A stretch of DNA of 64,000 nt. Origin: Ciona savignyi. Taxonomy: Eukaryota; Chordata; Ascidiacea; Phlebobranchia; Cionidae. Made by a program: the position numbers and the translations under genes. Shown here piece after piece: positions 1 through 13,000 of this stretch. The notes below the pieces were generated by a model that saw only the letters and a list, made by a program, of their open reading frames with translations, made no database searches and was not told the origin of the DNA. Location: assembly GCA_000149265.1 (NCBI GenBank), contig CH002871.1, positions 118,465 through 182,464 on the forward strand. Reading direction: 5' to 3'. The first letter of the stretch is position 1. The number at the start of each line of letters is the position of its first letter.

Positions 1-153
1 TGTTAGAAAGTGGAAAGTAAAGTCTTGAGTTAATATAATTCAGACTGTATATAGTTGACATTATGCTGCTGAAGCTTGTACGAATTAGTATGGATAAAAG
101 AGTTGTTACGCAAATATAAAATATCGACATAGAGAACAACTGCACTTGTTTAC

Positions 154-2314
154 CTTGTTTGCTCAATTTGGTACAAAGAGGTCCAAGCAGCGTATACGAA
201 TCTAAAGAAAACTTCATAAATCATTTTTAGTACTATTTATTTTACTGAATCCGAAGACACATTATTTTATCACAAACAGGAGATTAAAGTACACACAATT
301 GGCATTTTGTGTCCAAATGACTAAACTAAACCGTAACCCATGATCGTGGGGGTCCATAGGAAAAAAATAGTAATAATAATATAGATTCTTATTTGTAAGG
401 ATATAACGAATTGATAGCATACAGTACATCGAGTCGAAACGTTGCCGCAGAATTACTAAACTAGCACAAAATAAATGCTGCCACCCTTAAAATGCCGCAT
501 TTTAGTGCTTTTCATGAGCTTAATCAATATCCTTCCGACAGTAAAAAACGACTTCCCGTTTTTTATGTTGAATAGTCTTTAGCAGTTCGAAAGTGAAAGA
601 TAGTTCGCTCGATTGTAAATGGATTCTCTAAGTCACCGTGAAGGTTGTACGTGCCTATTGCTACGGTTTGAGCCTCAGGAAAATTGGTGTAAATATACAG
701 TTCGGGGGGTGATGGTAAAGTACCCTTGGGTGCCAGAGATCAACTTTTAGGTTCATGTATATTGACCAGCGTTTGTTTGATGAGATGTTTTACTTTTAGG
801 TTGAATTTTAACAAAGTATAAATTTCCTGTGGTTGAACTAACATGTGACCTTATCAAGTCGTCAGTTAGTCTTTTTGAGCGTGTAAGATTGCTATCAGGA
901 ATGGACTACATCACTGTCTGTTCGTTTAAAGATTAAAAGCATTTGATGTTATCAAATGATCTTTTTGGCTAATTTTCAAGAGCCTTTCGGACTTAGGGAG
1001 CCGGTAAATGAGACTTAACATTTTGTGAAAACAAAATGTGGACTATTCCCCATGGAGGCGTCAGGAAACTTATATGTCCAGACAGACTTCATTGATACAC
1101 GCGGCTACCAGTAGGCTTAAGACTTATGAAACGTTTGACTTCAAGATGATAATCAGCATTTTAAAAATACTAAGAAGCGACCTTGGCCGCGGCTTTAAAA
1201 TACCAAATAATCTTATCGTTTTGTCGGATCTCACCTTCGACCTCAGGCGACAAGGTTTGGGATGGTTTTGTGTCCAACGTCTTCTCGGCATTAGGGGAAG
1301 ACGACTTACGATTTCCTAAAACGTAAAAACGGTTTTATATTTATTAGAAATCGATTTTTAAGGGCGGGGCAGATACTTCTAATATAACTGCACTAGTTAA
1401 ACTGCAAACGAATTTGATTCATTTTATTTTCTTTACTGGCACAAATTAAGTTACTGGTTTTTAATTTCATTGATTTTATTTCTACTTAAACATTATCATT
1501 TTTATTTTTATGATTAATTACCTTTTGAAATGAAATTACGATAAACATTTCCTTACCTTTTAAATACTGCAGGTGGCTGTAAAATATGTCCGCTTCTTTC
1601 GAGCTAGAAGTCAATTTTTTAAAATCCTTTAACGACATCTTGCGTAATTCTGCCCCGGTGGTCCCTTTGTAGCCGGTCATATCGACATCAGGGACCTGGT
1701 ATTCGCGTGCCACCCACTGAACCCACTGCACAACGTGAGAGTTAGTCCATGAATTAAGATCTGCAGAAATAATTGTCATATTTTAAGTGGATGGTGCAAT
1801 TAAGACAAAATATACATTCTTATATACATAAAAAAAGAAAAAGTGCTAACTGGCATTCTAGCGTTTTTACCCTTTACCTATTAAAAACAAAACTTTTCTA
1901 TTTAAACCGAGAGCTACACGGTAATATACAATCTATGTAGGCCCCTATATTGATTTCTGTGGGAAGGATACTAATCACGCGACACACATATATTATTGTT
2001 AAAATGAGCAATAAGGTATCCTCCAAAGACTATATATACTGACCTGTTGGCACTAAAACTTCTGCTTCTTTCTTGTCTTGATTTACGGCGCAATTAATTG
2101 TGCGCTTTCCACCTAAATCTGTTCCAGTTTTGGCGAGCGCCATTTTGTCGACGCTACCGGCATCACTTCCGAGGCTACGACGTTTCCGTGGGGCCAGCCT
2201 TTCACGGTGTCCCGTTGTTATTGACAGTGATCTTTTGCGACTGTAGTCCAATGGCAACGTATCACTGGAAGTTTTTAAAATAAACTCAAGTTGTCTTGCT
2301 TTCTCACTAAACAT
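154..2314 (-). CDS. ERG/FLI-like ETS factor paralogue, 5' part (Pointed domain); 3' end off the window
   Basis: Minus-strand gene read through four exons: 2314-2044, 1760-1557, 1315-1235 and 201-154, all joined in phase 1 with GT-AG sites. The first encodes about 90 residues ending in EVLVPT, with a basic patch (RKRRS). An in-frame stop lies just before the ATG at 2314. The 204-bp second exon is a Pointed/SAM domain (WTNSHVVQWVQWVAREY ... SHLQYLK). Its nearest match from memory is ERG (WAVKEYGLPDV, SHLHYLRE). The 48-bp exon reads LLGPLCTKLSKQ, matching the linker that directly precedes the ETS domain in ERG/FLI (QILGPTSSRL) and in the gene at 20683-29998. The ETS domain is therefore expected just left of base 1. 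Family role: sequence-specific transcription factor in the nucleus. The 81-bp exon is supported only by phase and weak similarity. A counterpart of the 57-bp exon of the plus-strand gene was not found. The N-terminal EALS module of ERG is absent from the exons seen. Confidence 0.8.
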
Positions 2315-4236
2315 AATAATATTTTACTAAATTCTTAGGGGTTACAAACAGTTATAGTGATCCGCTTATGCTAGCGAATTTTATATTTTATTTTCACATA
2401 TATAAGTAAAACTTAAGTGCGTATGTTATTTAATACATTGCAAAAGGATTAACGTTGCTACTTTTCGCACAATGAGTAATACTTTTTTATGAAGTAAAAT
2501 GAATAAAATTCCGTTCACTATCGTCAAACATACCACACCAGTCGAAGGCAACGTAATTATTTAAAAAAAAAATTTAACATTATATCGTTACGCAACTCCT
2601 TCACATATTTTTGTATCGACACTACACAGAATTGCTCACGGTAGGATTGTCAAAGTAAGCTCAAAAACGTTTTTTTATATGTAATGTGAGTGAAGTCGTG
2701 ATCTGGCCACTGCCGTTGTAAATTGTTACAGTAAAATTAAAACACGATTCAGTTTTTTTGTTATTTAGAGATAACTAAAATTCACCAGGAAACTCTTAAG
2801 TGCTTAAAGCATTGATTACCGTCTTTGATTTTTACTTTTGGTCACTTGAACCGAATCTTGATTTCCGGTTCTTTGATCAACTGCCCCTTGTTTTGAATCA
2901 AACCATACTGCACCCGAACTTGCGTAAGTACACTGAAAGGAACAAAGGGGTTTTGTATAAGATAGAGGATGTAGCATGCACTTGACATTCACCCACCTGA
3001 GTGCGATTAAAATGCTCTGCTGGGTTCGTTGTGGTAATTGGATAATGAAAGTTTGAAAACGGATTAGTGTTGTCGTACTTCATCAAGTTAATGCTGTAAC
3101 AATAATTGTCGTTGTGCACATCAGGTTATGTAGTAAATGTTTATTTGAAGTGAAAATATCCATCGTTTGGCTAATTTAAAAGTCACGTTCTTTCTTAAGT
3201 AGGTATTTTATACAATTCCAAAACAAAACAGAATGCAATAACGCTTGGAAGATTAGGATCTTATATTACCGATACTGTTTTATTTTTTCTTAACATTTAA
3301 CTCATTCCGTCGGTGGTCAGCGCTGGTCAAATTGACCCACAAGTTTGTTTTTGCAACGCGGACCCCCCACCTCAACTCACACCCCAAATATAATAGCCTC
3401 AGTCGTAAACCGTCGAATCGATTTCCAACAACAAAAGCTCGTGTTTTTGTATTATGTAGGCTCACCTGGTCTGCAACCCTTTGCCGACTGACGACCTGCC
3501 GTCCGGAGCCAATTGATCGCCAACTCTGTTGTTTGGTCTCGGCCAAAAACCCGCGGAAACCGAATTAGGCTTGAAGTTTGATAGAACTTGTTGCTGCTTG
3601 ACGGAAGTGTGGTGGGGACCCCGAGGAAAGCAGTCAACCACGGCGCAAATATGCTGCTGCATTTCCCGCAAATTTCAAGTTTATTACTCGATGTGTTTAA
3701 AATTAATGCTCAGGTTCACACAAAACCATGAAATAACAACGTTTGGGCTATTGCTTTTGCGTATTAGTAATTATTTCTGCATTTATAAAAGCATTTAAAT
3801 AATCGTTTGAAATTTGTGGTTGTTTATAACAAAGAACAATCAATATGAAACAGCGAAAGTCCAGCAAATGTACCTATGTTTATAACTTAGTGGATCACTT
3901 AGTTACTGCATTTACCAAATCTACCCTCATACGACACATGAAGTAGGAAATGGTAATTGGTAGTGTTCCAAAACATCCGCCCACCATTGAAAAAGTATAC
4001 CATAGATCTTAGATAGTTCCGGTTCAAATGAAGCAAAACACTCGACTAACATAACAATATATTACTTACTGTATTTGTGTTGTATGTCTAACAAAGTAGT
4101 AAGTCCGCACATCTCACCGTGCTCTTTAAAAATATAACAAGGCGCCTATTTTAATAACGTCAACAGTTAATTGAGGTAAGTTAAAACGTGAACCCCTGAA
4201 TACTACATTATGACCTAACAGACTGTAATTCTGACT

Positions 4237-4295
4237 TGTACTACCAAATTTTCCGTTTGTCTAAATTTGTACTTTTGTACTACCAAATTTTCCGT
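4237..4295. repeat. Short direct repeat, 2 copies of a 20-bp unit
   Basis: The sequence TGTACTACCAAATTTTCCGT occurs at 4237-4256 and again at 4276-4295, offset by 39 bp. This is a local tandem duplication with a diverged spacer. Confidence 0.85.
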
Positions 4296-5383
4296 TGTCT
4301 GACGTTACCCTTAAGCGGGGTTTTCACACAGTCACGCCCGTGTCTCGTTTCCGACAAATGTTGCGTATCAAAAAAACGGGTTACGTGAAAAAAATATTCT
4401 TTAAAATATTAGATAAAGTTCGGAGCATATTTGCTTAGTTCCTTTGTGGATATCTCTTTGAGATATAAATTAGGTTTTATTTTTTAACTGTGCTCTTCAA
4501 TTACGACTGTCGTTTTGCCGCTTCCCCCAATTCCCATAATTGTATAATTCCCAGAAAATGCTACAAGGAGAAAATAGAAAATTAAACTGAACTGACGAAA
4601 AATATCTTAATCTTTAGGACAGGTCAAACATGCCATATTACCCCTTGTGCTATATTACACTGATGCTTTTCAATAAACACAATTTTTTGCAGAATATGTT
4701 TCATTCAAAATGACTGAAAATCTATAAACAGAATATCACCTTTCCTTGTCCAAGGCCATGCAAGTAAAACTCATACCACCGCACCGTATATTTAAAAATA
4801 AGCGACATGCACTTGGGCCACCTGGTTTCAGTGAGAAAGTGGGAACGAGAGTAGTAAGTCGGTATGGAGAATCTGGTTTGGGGCAAAGAAAAGAATTTGG
4901 AGGTCAGGTGCAGTGAACGCGCTTGTTTTTGGGGTTTCAGTTCAAATGGTTTCAGACAATCTTTTTTATGTCAAGTTTGTTTTTTAAAATCAGGTACGAC
5001 TCCTGTATGCATTGTATTATTAGTTTGCATATGCTAACTTGTGCGGACTAATCACTATAACGTAGGCATTTGTCTAAAATATAATATTCAATATAATATT
5101 CTTATACCATTACTCTAAGTGCTAAACTTTCGTTTTCTTGTTTGTTCCACAAAAGGGTTTGGTTAGTTTATATGTACATTAGCCGGCTAAAACGGTTGGA
5201 AATACTATTTTGGCGAGTTGTCTTTATTTTCCACTAAAGAGTGCATTGTTTTACCGGGCGTATAATCATTTGCATATGATTGGAAAGAGCAATCGCCAGG
5301 TTCCATTTTACTCATGGGATGACAGACGCTAATACCTGTGTTTTTTATATGGTTGGGACGTTTCTTTTGTGTTAATTTATTAT

Positions 5384-5420
5384 ATTAATCCACTGGGTTC
5401 GGGCAATATCACCGAAGTGT
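5384..5420 (-). repeat. Tail fragment of the dispersed SINE-like element
   Basis: Contains the recurrent block TTAATCCACTGGGTTCGGGC, which is shared with the copies at 6864, 53673, 58971 and 62383. Only the tail part is recognisable. Confidence 0.5.
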
Positions 5421-6863
5421 ATTGCTTTAAAAAAATCGACAAAGCAAGCATCTTGTTTAGTGCAACAGCCGTTTGGCTGACAAACGACGCCTTAATCGAC
5501 TTAGCTGATCAACCAGTTTAGTCGATTGTATTATTCAACACATAACCACTCAACCACAAGAAACTACGTTTTAATTTGTATAAATGTAACATGGTGTTTA
5601 AAATATAAAAAAAAAACTTTATAAAGGAGGACCCCATCTACTAAATTCTAGTTTTACGATTTTTCAGCTCCGCCCCGAAGGTTTTTGTAATCATCTACGG
5701 AAAGCGGAAGGCAGCCGGGTTCCTAAAAAATTCAATTCGTCTAGCCAAGTTTTAATATTCCTTTAACAAACGTTTATTTAAATACGCTCGTTTATTTTGA
5801 CTGAGTGGAAGACACGTAAGGCGGTCACGGTGAATTTTGAAATCAACTTGTTTGATATTCAAATATGTCAGATATATTTAGTACATTATTATACCAAATT
5901 AAGCTCATTAGATATCCATACACTCGTAATTTTAAATATTGCTAAAACATAAATCAATTTAAATTTCATTTTCACGTGAATGTTTTATACGTAGTATTGG
6001 ATTGCAAATGTGGTCTATATCAATGTGGTTTCCGATCACTATATTTTGTGCGTGTGGGGGCCACTTGACTTTGATACATGTTTATTATAATGAAGACGCC
6101 TTCCCTTGTCCTATTGACTCGTTAAACAGAAGTTCATGGCAAGGGTGAAGCGAGCTACCCCGTTAACAAGCTCATCTCCTTGTTATAATCGACATTTATG
6201 GGGTTCCGTTGTCAACTTGGCCGACAAAAGTCACAAGGTCAAGTCTGCTACAATGTAACGTCCTTATCAAGCCCCCAGATCGCGGCTAAGGTTGTGGTCA
6301 GTTCCACAGGCCACTTTACAAACGTCCAACTTGTTTGCATAACTCCTTCTAATTGAACAAAGCTTACCGGTGTCAATTTCTTCGTGGTTTCTTTTTTAAC
6401 TCTTAAAGATTTTTTTAAAAAAGTCTGACTTGTAACTGTTTTAAGTCAAGATTACATGACTAAAGATGACCTTGATGCACTTTGAAATGGGTCGTTAATT
6501 ATCACTTAAAAGTTCATATGATTTGTGTTTGTTTCTTACTCTTTCAAACCATCCGCTTTGTCCATGCAAACATCCGATATGTTACAACAAGGGGAGTGTG
6601 TGGTCACTAAAGATTGATCTTTAAAAAGATAAGTGAGTGTTAATGCAAAGTCAATGACAGTTATATACACAACATTATCCAAGGATACGATACAAAAGGA
6701 TATTCAAGTCCATCCCCGTGAATGGGAAATCGCAAGTGGCGTTTTATATTACAGCGCGGGAATTCGACAGATTATTTGGCGCACACTTTCGGGCTAAGCC
6801 TACCTTCGGTTTAACGTATAGCTATTGCAGTGTCCTAGGTATAATTTAGTCGCTACCTTAGTT

Positions 6864-7003
6864 TTGGTAAAACCCAATAATCCAGTGGGTTTGGGCAAAG
6901 TCCACTATATACTTTTTACAACTATCTAGCAATCACTTTTAAACCCGCAATTTTCGGGTTAAAGACCAAAGACGCACTAACCCACTAAGCTATTCGGTTA
7001 GAG
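6864..7003 (-). repeat. tRNA-derived SINE-like element, diverged copy
   Basis: Read on the minus strand it has the same order of blocks as the copy at 62383-62527: a tRNA-like head (TTAGTGGGTTAGTGCG), a GGTCTTTAACC/GGGTTTAAAA region, then GATTGCTAGATAG, and a tail with TTTGCCCAAACCCACTGG. It is strongly diverged, which suggests an old insertion. Confidence 0.55.
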
Positions 7004-10000
7004 AATGATTAAATTACTTCACAATCTTTAGGCTACTTATATTTTATTGTGTGAAATATAGCCGCAATTGAGAGGTTTATACAAAGTTAAACTCATTGAG
7101 ATTTTCTATTTCCTTCTTTAAAAAAATAAAATATCAATCATTCCTAACTTGTATATTTTCGCAATTCGCATAAACTCACCCCAGTAGCGAATTACTGTTT
7201 GGCACGGTACCCAACTCCACCATTAGCTCTACATTCCCTTACTGACCCTCATCAATTGAATTGGACCAGTCGGCTCCAGCACACAACCTCCCAGAACGTT
7301 TAACCGGATTTTGAAAGTGGCTAAATTGGTCTGTCAACAGCAGTTATATTGTTTCGGATGTTGCGGTCGTATTACGGTAGCCCAAAAGTTGGTGGCAGGC
7401 TACAACTTTTATTTGTTTGCAATTCGTGGATATTTGTTTCCACGGAAATGAATATGTAAAGCGCAACAAGAGAGGTTTTCCTGTTATGTTAAATATGCTA
7501 GAACGAAACCGCTGCCAACAAACGTTTCAGCCATATACCGGCGCTAATTCTTTTATAAACACCTTCTTACTTTTTTAGTTTATAATATTTTGAATTAAAT
7601 TCAAATAAATAAATCCTGATTATCATTTATGTATAAAAAAGTATCTTTGCGAATTTATTCTACACTTTAAAATAATCGATTATCATAAATTCTGACCAAT
7701 TAAATAAATAAAAATCACTTCTTAGCTTTTTTATCTTTCCGCAGCTATTTTCGAACCCACGGCCACTGGATTCCGCTTTAATTTTGTGTATTATGAGTTT
7801 GTGTATTATATACGAATCAATATTATAAACCCATTGAGACAGACAAACGCCCTCATGAATAAATTTATCTTTATAATAGTCCTTCTTCTGACAGCACTGA
7901 GATCCCGAGTGTCGAATTTCTAATCCTTTCCCGATACTAATGTGTTGACAAATGGACAATGGCGTACAGGTTTCACACGTGCCCATCTTCATAAGCTCAG
8001 TCGTCTTATTTACCGATTGATGTGTTTCATTTTTCTTTTTTGAGCATACCGCCTGTTAAGGTTCGTTTAACTTGTCAAACACAGCACGTTTTGGATGTTT
8101 TGCAGTTATCCATTTTGCTAAGCCACAAATTTCTGAACTTCTATGACAGCAGGGTAAAGTTTCTGTTTCGGGTATATTGCAATTGATGTTTGTTTGTATT
8201 TTATTAAAAAATAAATGTCCCAAACAACATTTTTACTGTAATTTTTCTCCCAATTTCAACCAAAAATCCCCTTTTCTTTTAATATATACACGTTACGGTC
8301 ACAGCCTTATTCCGATAAAATAATTTATTGATGCCCACCCGCTAATGTGAACTACTTAAACGACTGAATGCAAGAAAACATAACTTAAAAATAAAATGGG
8401 TCGAAATTTTAACACAAATCAGTTGATGCTATTATAAAGGTCCGAGTCTGAAACCAAAAGACGTAACAAATGGTTGTGCCCAGTTTTAAATCGCAATAGA
8501 TTTGATAAAATAAGTTGTTATTTAAATATGACACAGAAAAATGAATAGATTTATTTGTAAAACCACGTTTATGATGGGCCATTATGAAGCGCAAATAGCT
8601 CGTATGATCTCCTGTAACTGAGCCATATGACGAATTACATTACACTTGTGTATTTTTAGAGATCTGAGGCTAATACATAATGATGAACAAGATTAAATGA
8701 GATGTTCTCACGCACATGGGTGTTTTTTTATTTTATGAAATCTGGACGGTTAGGGTTCCACTGACATTTATCGTTGAGGACTTTCTGTGTCATGAAAACG
8801 GTGACGTAATATTTAAAATTCTTCTCAGCCAGTGTTTCGTAATTCTTTCCTGATTGTTGATTCACGGTTGGATTACCGGCCACCTGCGCTGGTATAAATG
8901 AACGAAGTGAAAGTCTTAAAAGTCAACCGAGTAAAAACACATTTGCTATGTTTGTTGTCTTTTCAAAGGCCGCACACGCGCCCCAACCGATGACTTGCTG
9001 GGCCACCGACTTAATTAACGTTCGGTCGTGTCTGGAATAAGTTTGGGGCGGGTTAAGCTGCTGCGCGAAAGGCGCTTGAAGTGCACTGTTCTCTGTGAAA
9101 ACAATGGCCCTGCCAAGACGCAACGGTTCGACTCAAGCAAATGATGCGAAAAATTTAATAACATTCACCGATGGCCTGTTCCAGAGTCCCCAGTCCCAGT
9201 CGAGCGCGTCCCGGGCCTTGATAGGCGGCTTAACGCAGTGTGAAGTTCAATGGGCTGTTTTGATGAACCTCATCTATACAACGCCACCCATTAAAAAATT
9301 ACAACTACCAGATTTGCCTACAATGTCGAGGTACCTCTATCAAAGTTCACTGCTGGCTCGCTTCGGTGATATTTAATAATAACAATCCTTTGAAAAGCTC
9401 GCTCAGCACGCGCCTCATGCTGAATATCTAAGTGAAACCGTGCTTCGTGATTACAATTCGCCATCTGTACGGTGTCACGCAATAAGAAGTGAATTAAATA
9501 ATTGTGTTTCATTGTTAAAACTTAGTTAAACATCCAAGTTTTCTCTCACAGCTTTTAGTTTGGTTTAGAATAAAAACCAACGCCCTGAAATAGGCAATAT
9601 AGCCACTTTTAAGTTAAAATGTTGCTATATAACACATTTTAAGGCAATGATATCTCTTACACGTGACGGGTAGGACACTGGCCGACAATTAGTGACAAAC
9701 ATCATTGCATTCCAATATAAATCAGCAGATATTTTGATTGGACATATAACGGCAATAAGTTTAGATCACGTTTCTATGGTTTGTTGTTTTTAAACACTTC
9801 TCAATATTACACCGTGTGTGTTTTTAAGGACAATCTTGCGCCGTTTCAATTCTCCGCAAAAACGGAAAGATAAAAATGGATCTTTGCTCTTTGGCGCAAC
9901 AAGTGGGCCGATAATTTATAGACGACATTTGACAGGTGTCGTCGGTCATCTGTCAATAAAGCTTTCTTTGTTTTTTTGGAATAATTATAATTCTACACTG

Positions 10001-13000
10001 TTTAAATTATTGGTTGTTATTTCTTTTTTCTTTTTCTTTGCGTCATGATTTATAAGATAACATGTCTATATTTAGCATCGGCCGGAACCAGGATTTTTAA
10101 GTGAAGCACTCCATCTGCTAATCCTCAGAGAAACGTCACTTTTGAAAGTAGCCGATTACGATAGAAAGCGAAACACGATAATCCGAAAGTCCGATTTTAC
10201 AAGGCCCGGATTAGCGGTGGTGTTTTTTTCTTGCAGCCGCTGTCTCGTAGTTGAACCGTGCACCACTTTTAACTCAAAGCTGTCAATTTTCCTCTTCGTG
10301 AAAATCATAGTTTTATTTATTAAAGGCAACGGTAAATTTTATTATATTTTATTTGTTTGGAATTAAGTGTTTGGATTTAATTATGTGATATATTTATATA
10401 TATATAATATCGATGTTCCCAAACATGATGCACGCAATAACAAGTTTTGAATATATGATTATTCAATGATTAAACCACAACATAACCCTTGAATGGGGTT
10501 ATTTTCTTAACAAAGTTATTTTGCTCGTATTGCGGCATACCCTTACTTTATAATTTTTTTGTTGTGACAAAACGAGCAGCTGACTGGATCAAAAAGGCGT
10601 TGAGGCAGGACTCCGCCTCACAGAAGTGCTGAGCCATGCTCGACGCCCATTCCTATGTTTGTGTAGGGCCGGCTGCAGGGGCGACTGCTCTCTTCTGTCT
10701 ACTTAACCTTGCCAAAAAGTTACATTTAAAAGATCCAGCCTTAGGTTTCTGACCAAGGGATGGCCCCCTTAGGATAAAGACATGTTTATGTCTGCCCTTA
10801 ATCTTACTGTATGTTCATCTGTTCACTGTGTTTGTATTTCAGTGTCTGGTCCATCATGAGGTAAGTGGCCAATGGTGGTCACGTTGACCCCTTGACCCGT
10901 TATACTCCATGCACGAAACACCTGCAATATTTCCCAAAAAATCAAACAGTTCCAGCCACGTACAGTCAGTTTGTCAATGATAGTTTTTGGCTTTTTATAA
11001 AAGAGCGCGGTTATTATATCGTTCTGCACTTTTTGTAGTAAATCTCAACATTTTATTTTCGGCCACACTCGGACATTAACACCTTTGGTTTCCTTTTTCT
11101 GGCAAGAGTAATTTACATACGCCGAACTTATGGGTTGTCGTGTAACGGAAGGAAGATATGTTTTTAATCAAACCAACAGACAATCGGTCGCGTGCCGGAC
11201 TGGTCGTCTCTTCGTTTGTACAATCACAATGTCATTCACATTTCGTAGCCATAGGTTTTCGGAAATAGAAATGGACAGCTGACGAAGGTCCAATAGATCT
11301 CCAATCAAAAGCCTGGTTATGAACTATTATAATAAAATATTCGATTATAATTCGAAGAAGTAAGATATGTCGTTGTTAAAGCATACATTTGCGGATAATT
11401 TTATGACCGATCAAAGCGTGTTATTAAATCCGTTATTTTATTTAATAAATAAAAAATATTTTGCCGAGAAGTATCCGATTTTATAGCGAAAGTATAGATT
11501 AAACTTCAAAACCCTTTTAAAATGTCATGTCGGCAGACTGCATCTATAAAACTACTCTTCACCTGCCGTATGGTAGTGATTATGACAACACAATATGTCG
11601 TGTGGAATACAGGAAGTTCGTGTTTTGGTCTAGAAGTGGCTTCCCACTTGTAGCTCGGGCCGGGGTCAAATTGAATAATTCTTTCGATGTCACAGTTAAA
11701 CTGGACTGAATGGCAAAGATTAAAGAAAACGCTTTGAGGTTTCTTTTCATCTCGGAAATATTGATGTTGCTCAGTGGATGTTTATCCAATTAATTCTATT
11801 TTTAAAAATCTCTTACTTTGACACTTTAAAATTATATCCAAAATTAATATTCATTTTGTCTTTTTAGTAATTGCATGCGCATGAAACTTAATGTGTAATA
11901 TTTTATTTGTTATAGCACAAAATGGACTTACATACTTTGCAAACGATGTAAAATAACTTGTTTCGAAACAAAATTACCAAGCACTCATTGTGAGGGTTAT
12001 ATGTGTTATTCAATTCCTAGTATTGCTTAAATATTTACAATATGTGTTTTTTATTTCAATTTTTACTGGCCACGCAAAAATCATATTACGGGTAAACACC
12101 CATTTAGTTACCCGAAAAATGTTACTTTTGTATTAAGATTTTTCTTCTCTTCTAACAACTCCATTGGAATTTATCAATCGACTTTCAAAAAAAGAGCTTC
12201 GGCAAGATGCTTTAAGTATCAAGTTGAAACAGTAACGTAATGAATCGTTAATCGGTCGATGGAATTCAAAAGATGATCCCGCTCTTGAAGTCGGTCGCAC
12301 GAGCCAAAGCAATAAAGCACTTCAACCGACGTCTCATGTCGTGCTCGGGTTTCAATGCATAATCTTTTTTCCGTGATCCCTAAACTAACATATTGCAAAA
12401 GTCAACGAGCAAGGCGACAAGGCCCAGCTATTCAAGTGCATAAACTTAGATTTTGTTTTTAAGGGGAGCAGGATTGGACGGGCGACCGTCACATCATTCA
12501 TCTGTGTCATGCAACACATTTTCCTTTCTTATTTTGACTTCATCCGCCCCGGATTTTCTCCAAGACGTCCTGTCGTTCAAGTTACACTCCGGGGACCCTT
12601 TGATATTCAATACATTAGAAAGAAAATGTTTTGTTAAAATCTTCCTCTTTGATCTCATAAAATATTTAGTATTTTGCATTGAAGAAACTTTGCAAAATAA
12701 CTTTACCTTTAAAACATTAGTTTATTAAATCTTAACTATGACATCCTAATGATACGAGTATTCCTTACATGGCATACGATATTCTAATTGAAATTGCTTG
12801 GACTTAAAATCGTCGTTTGGGTGTCGCATGGGTCATTGTTTTTGGCACTGATGGAATGTGGTCTTAATATCAGACAGCCAAACCGAACGGATGTATGTTC
12901 CATTTCATGTTTTAAGTTAGCCAGCCGTATCCTTGTTGGTGAAACGTTATTCAACTTAAACTGCTTAAAACGGATCTATGCGGTTACATGCAGTTGTTTA

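Noticed and set aside
154..201. Reading the 1-1556 stretch as lacking any further ETS-gene exon, making the left gene a Pointed-only protein
   Set aside because: The 48-bp micro-exon at 154-201 encodes the LLGPLC linker that precedes the ETS domain, so an ETS exon is expected just outside the window.
1038..1319. 93-codon plus-strand open frame
   Set aside because: It is antisense to the 81-bp exon of the minus-strand ETS paralogue and has no recognisable product.
8923..9376. Overlapping open frames on both strands in a GC-richer island
   Set aside because: GC-rich DNA has fewer stops. Neither product resembles a protein family and the frames overlap on opposite strands.
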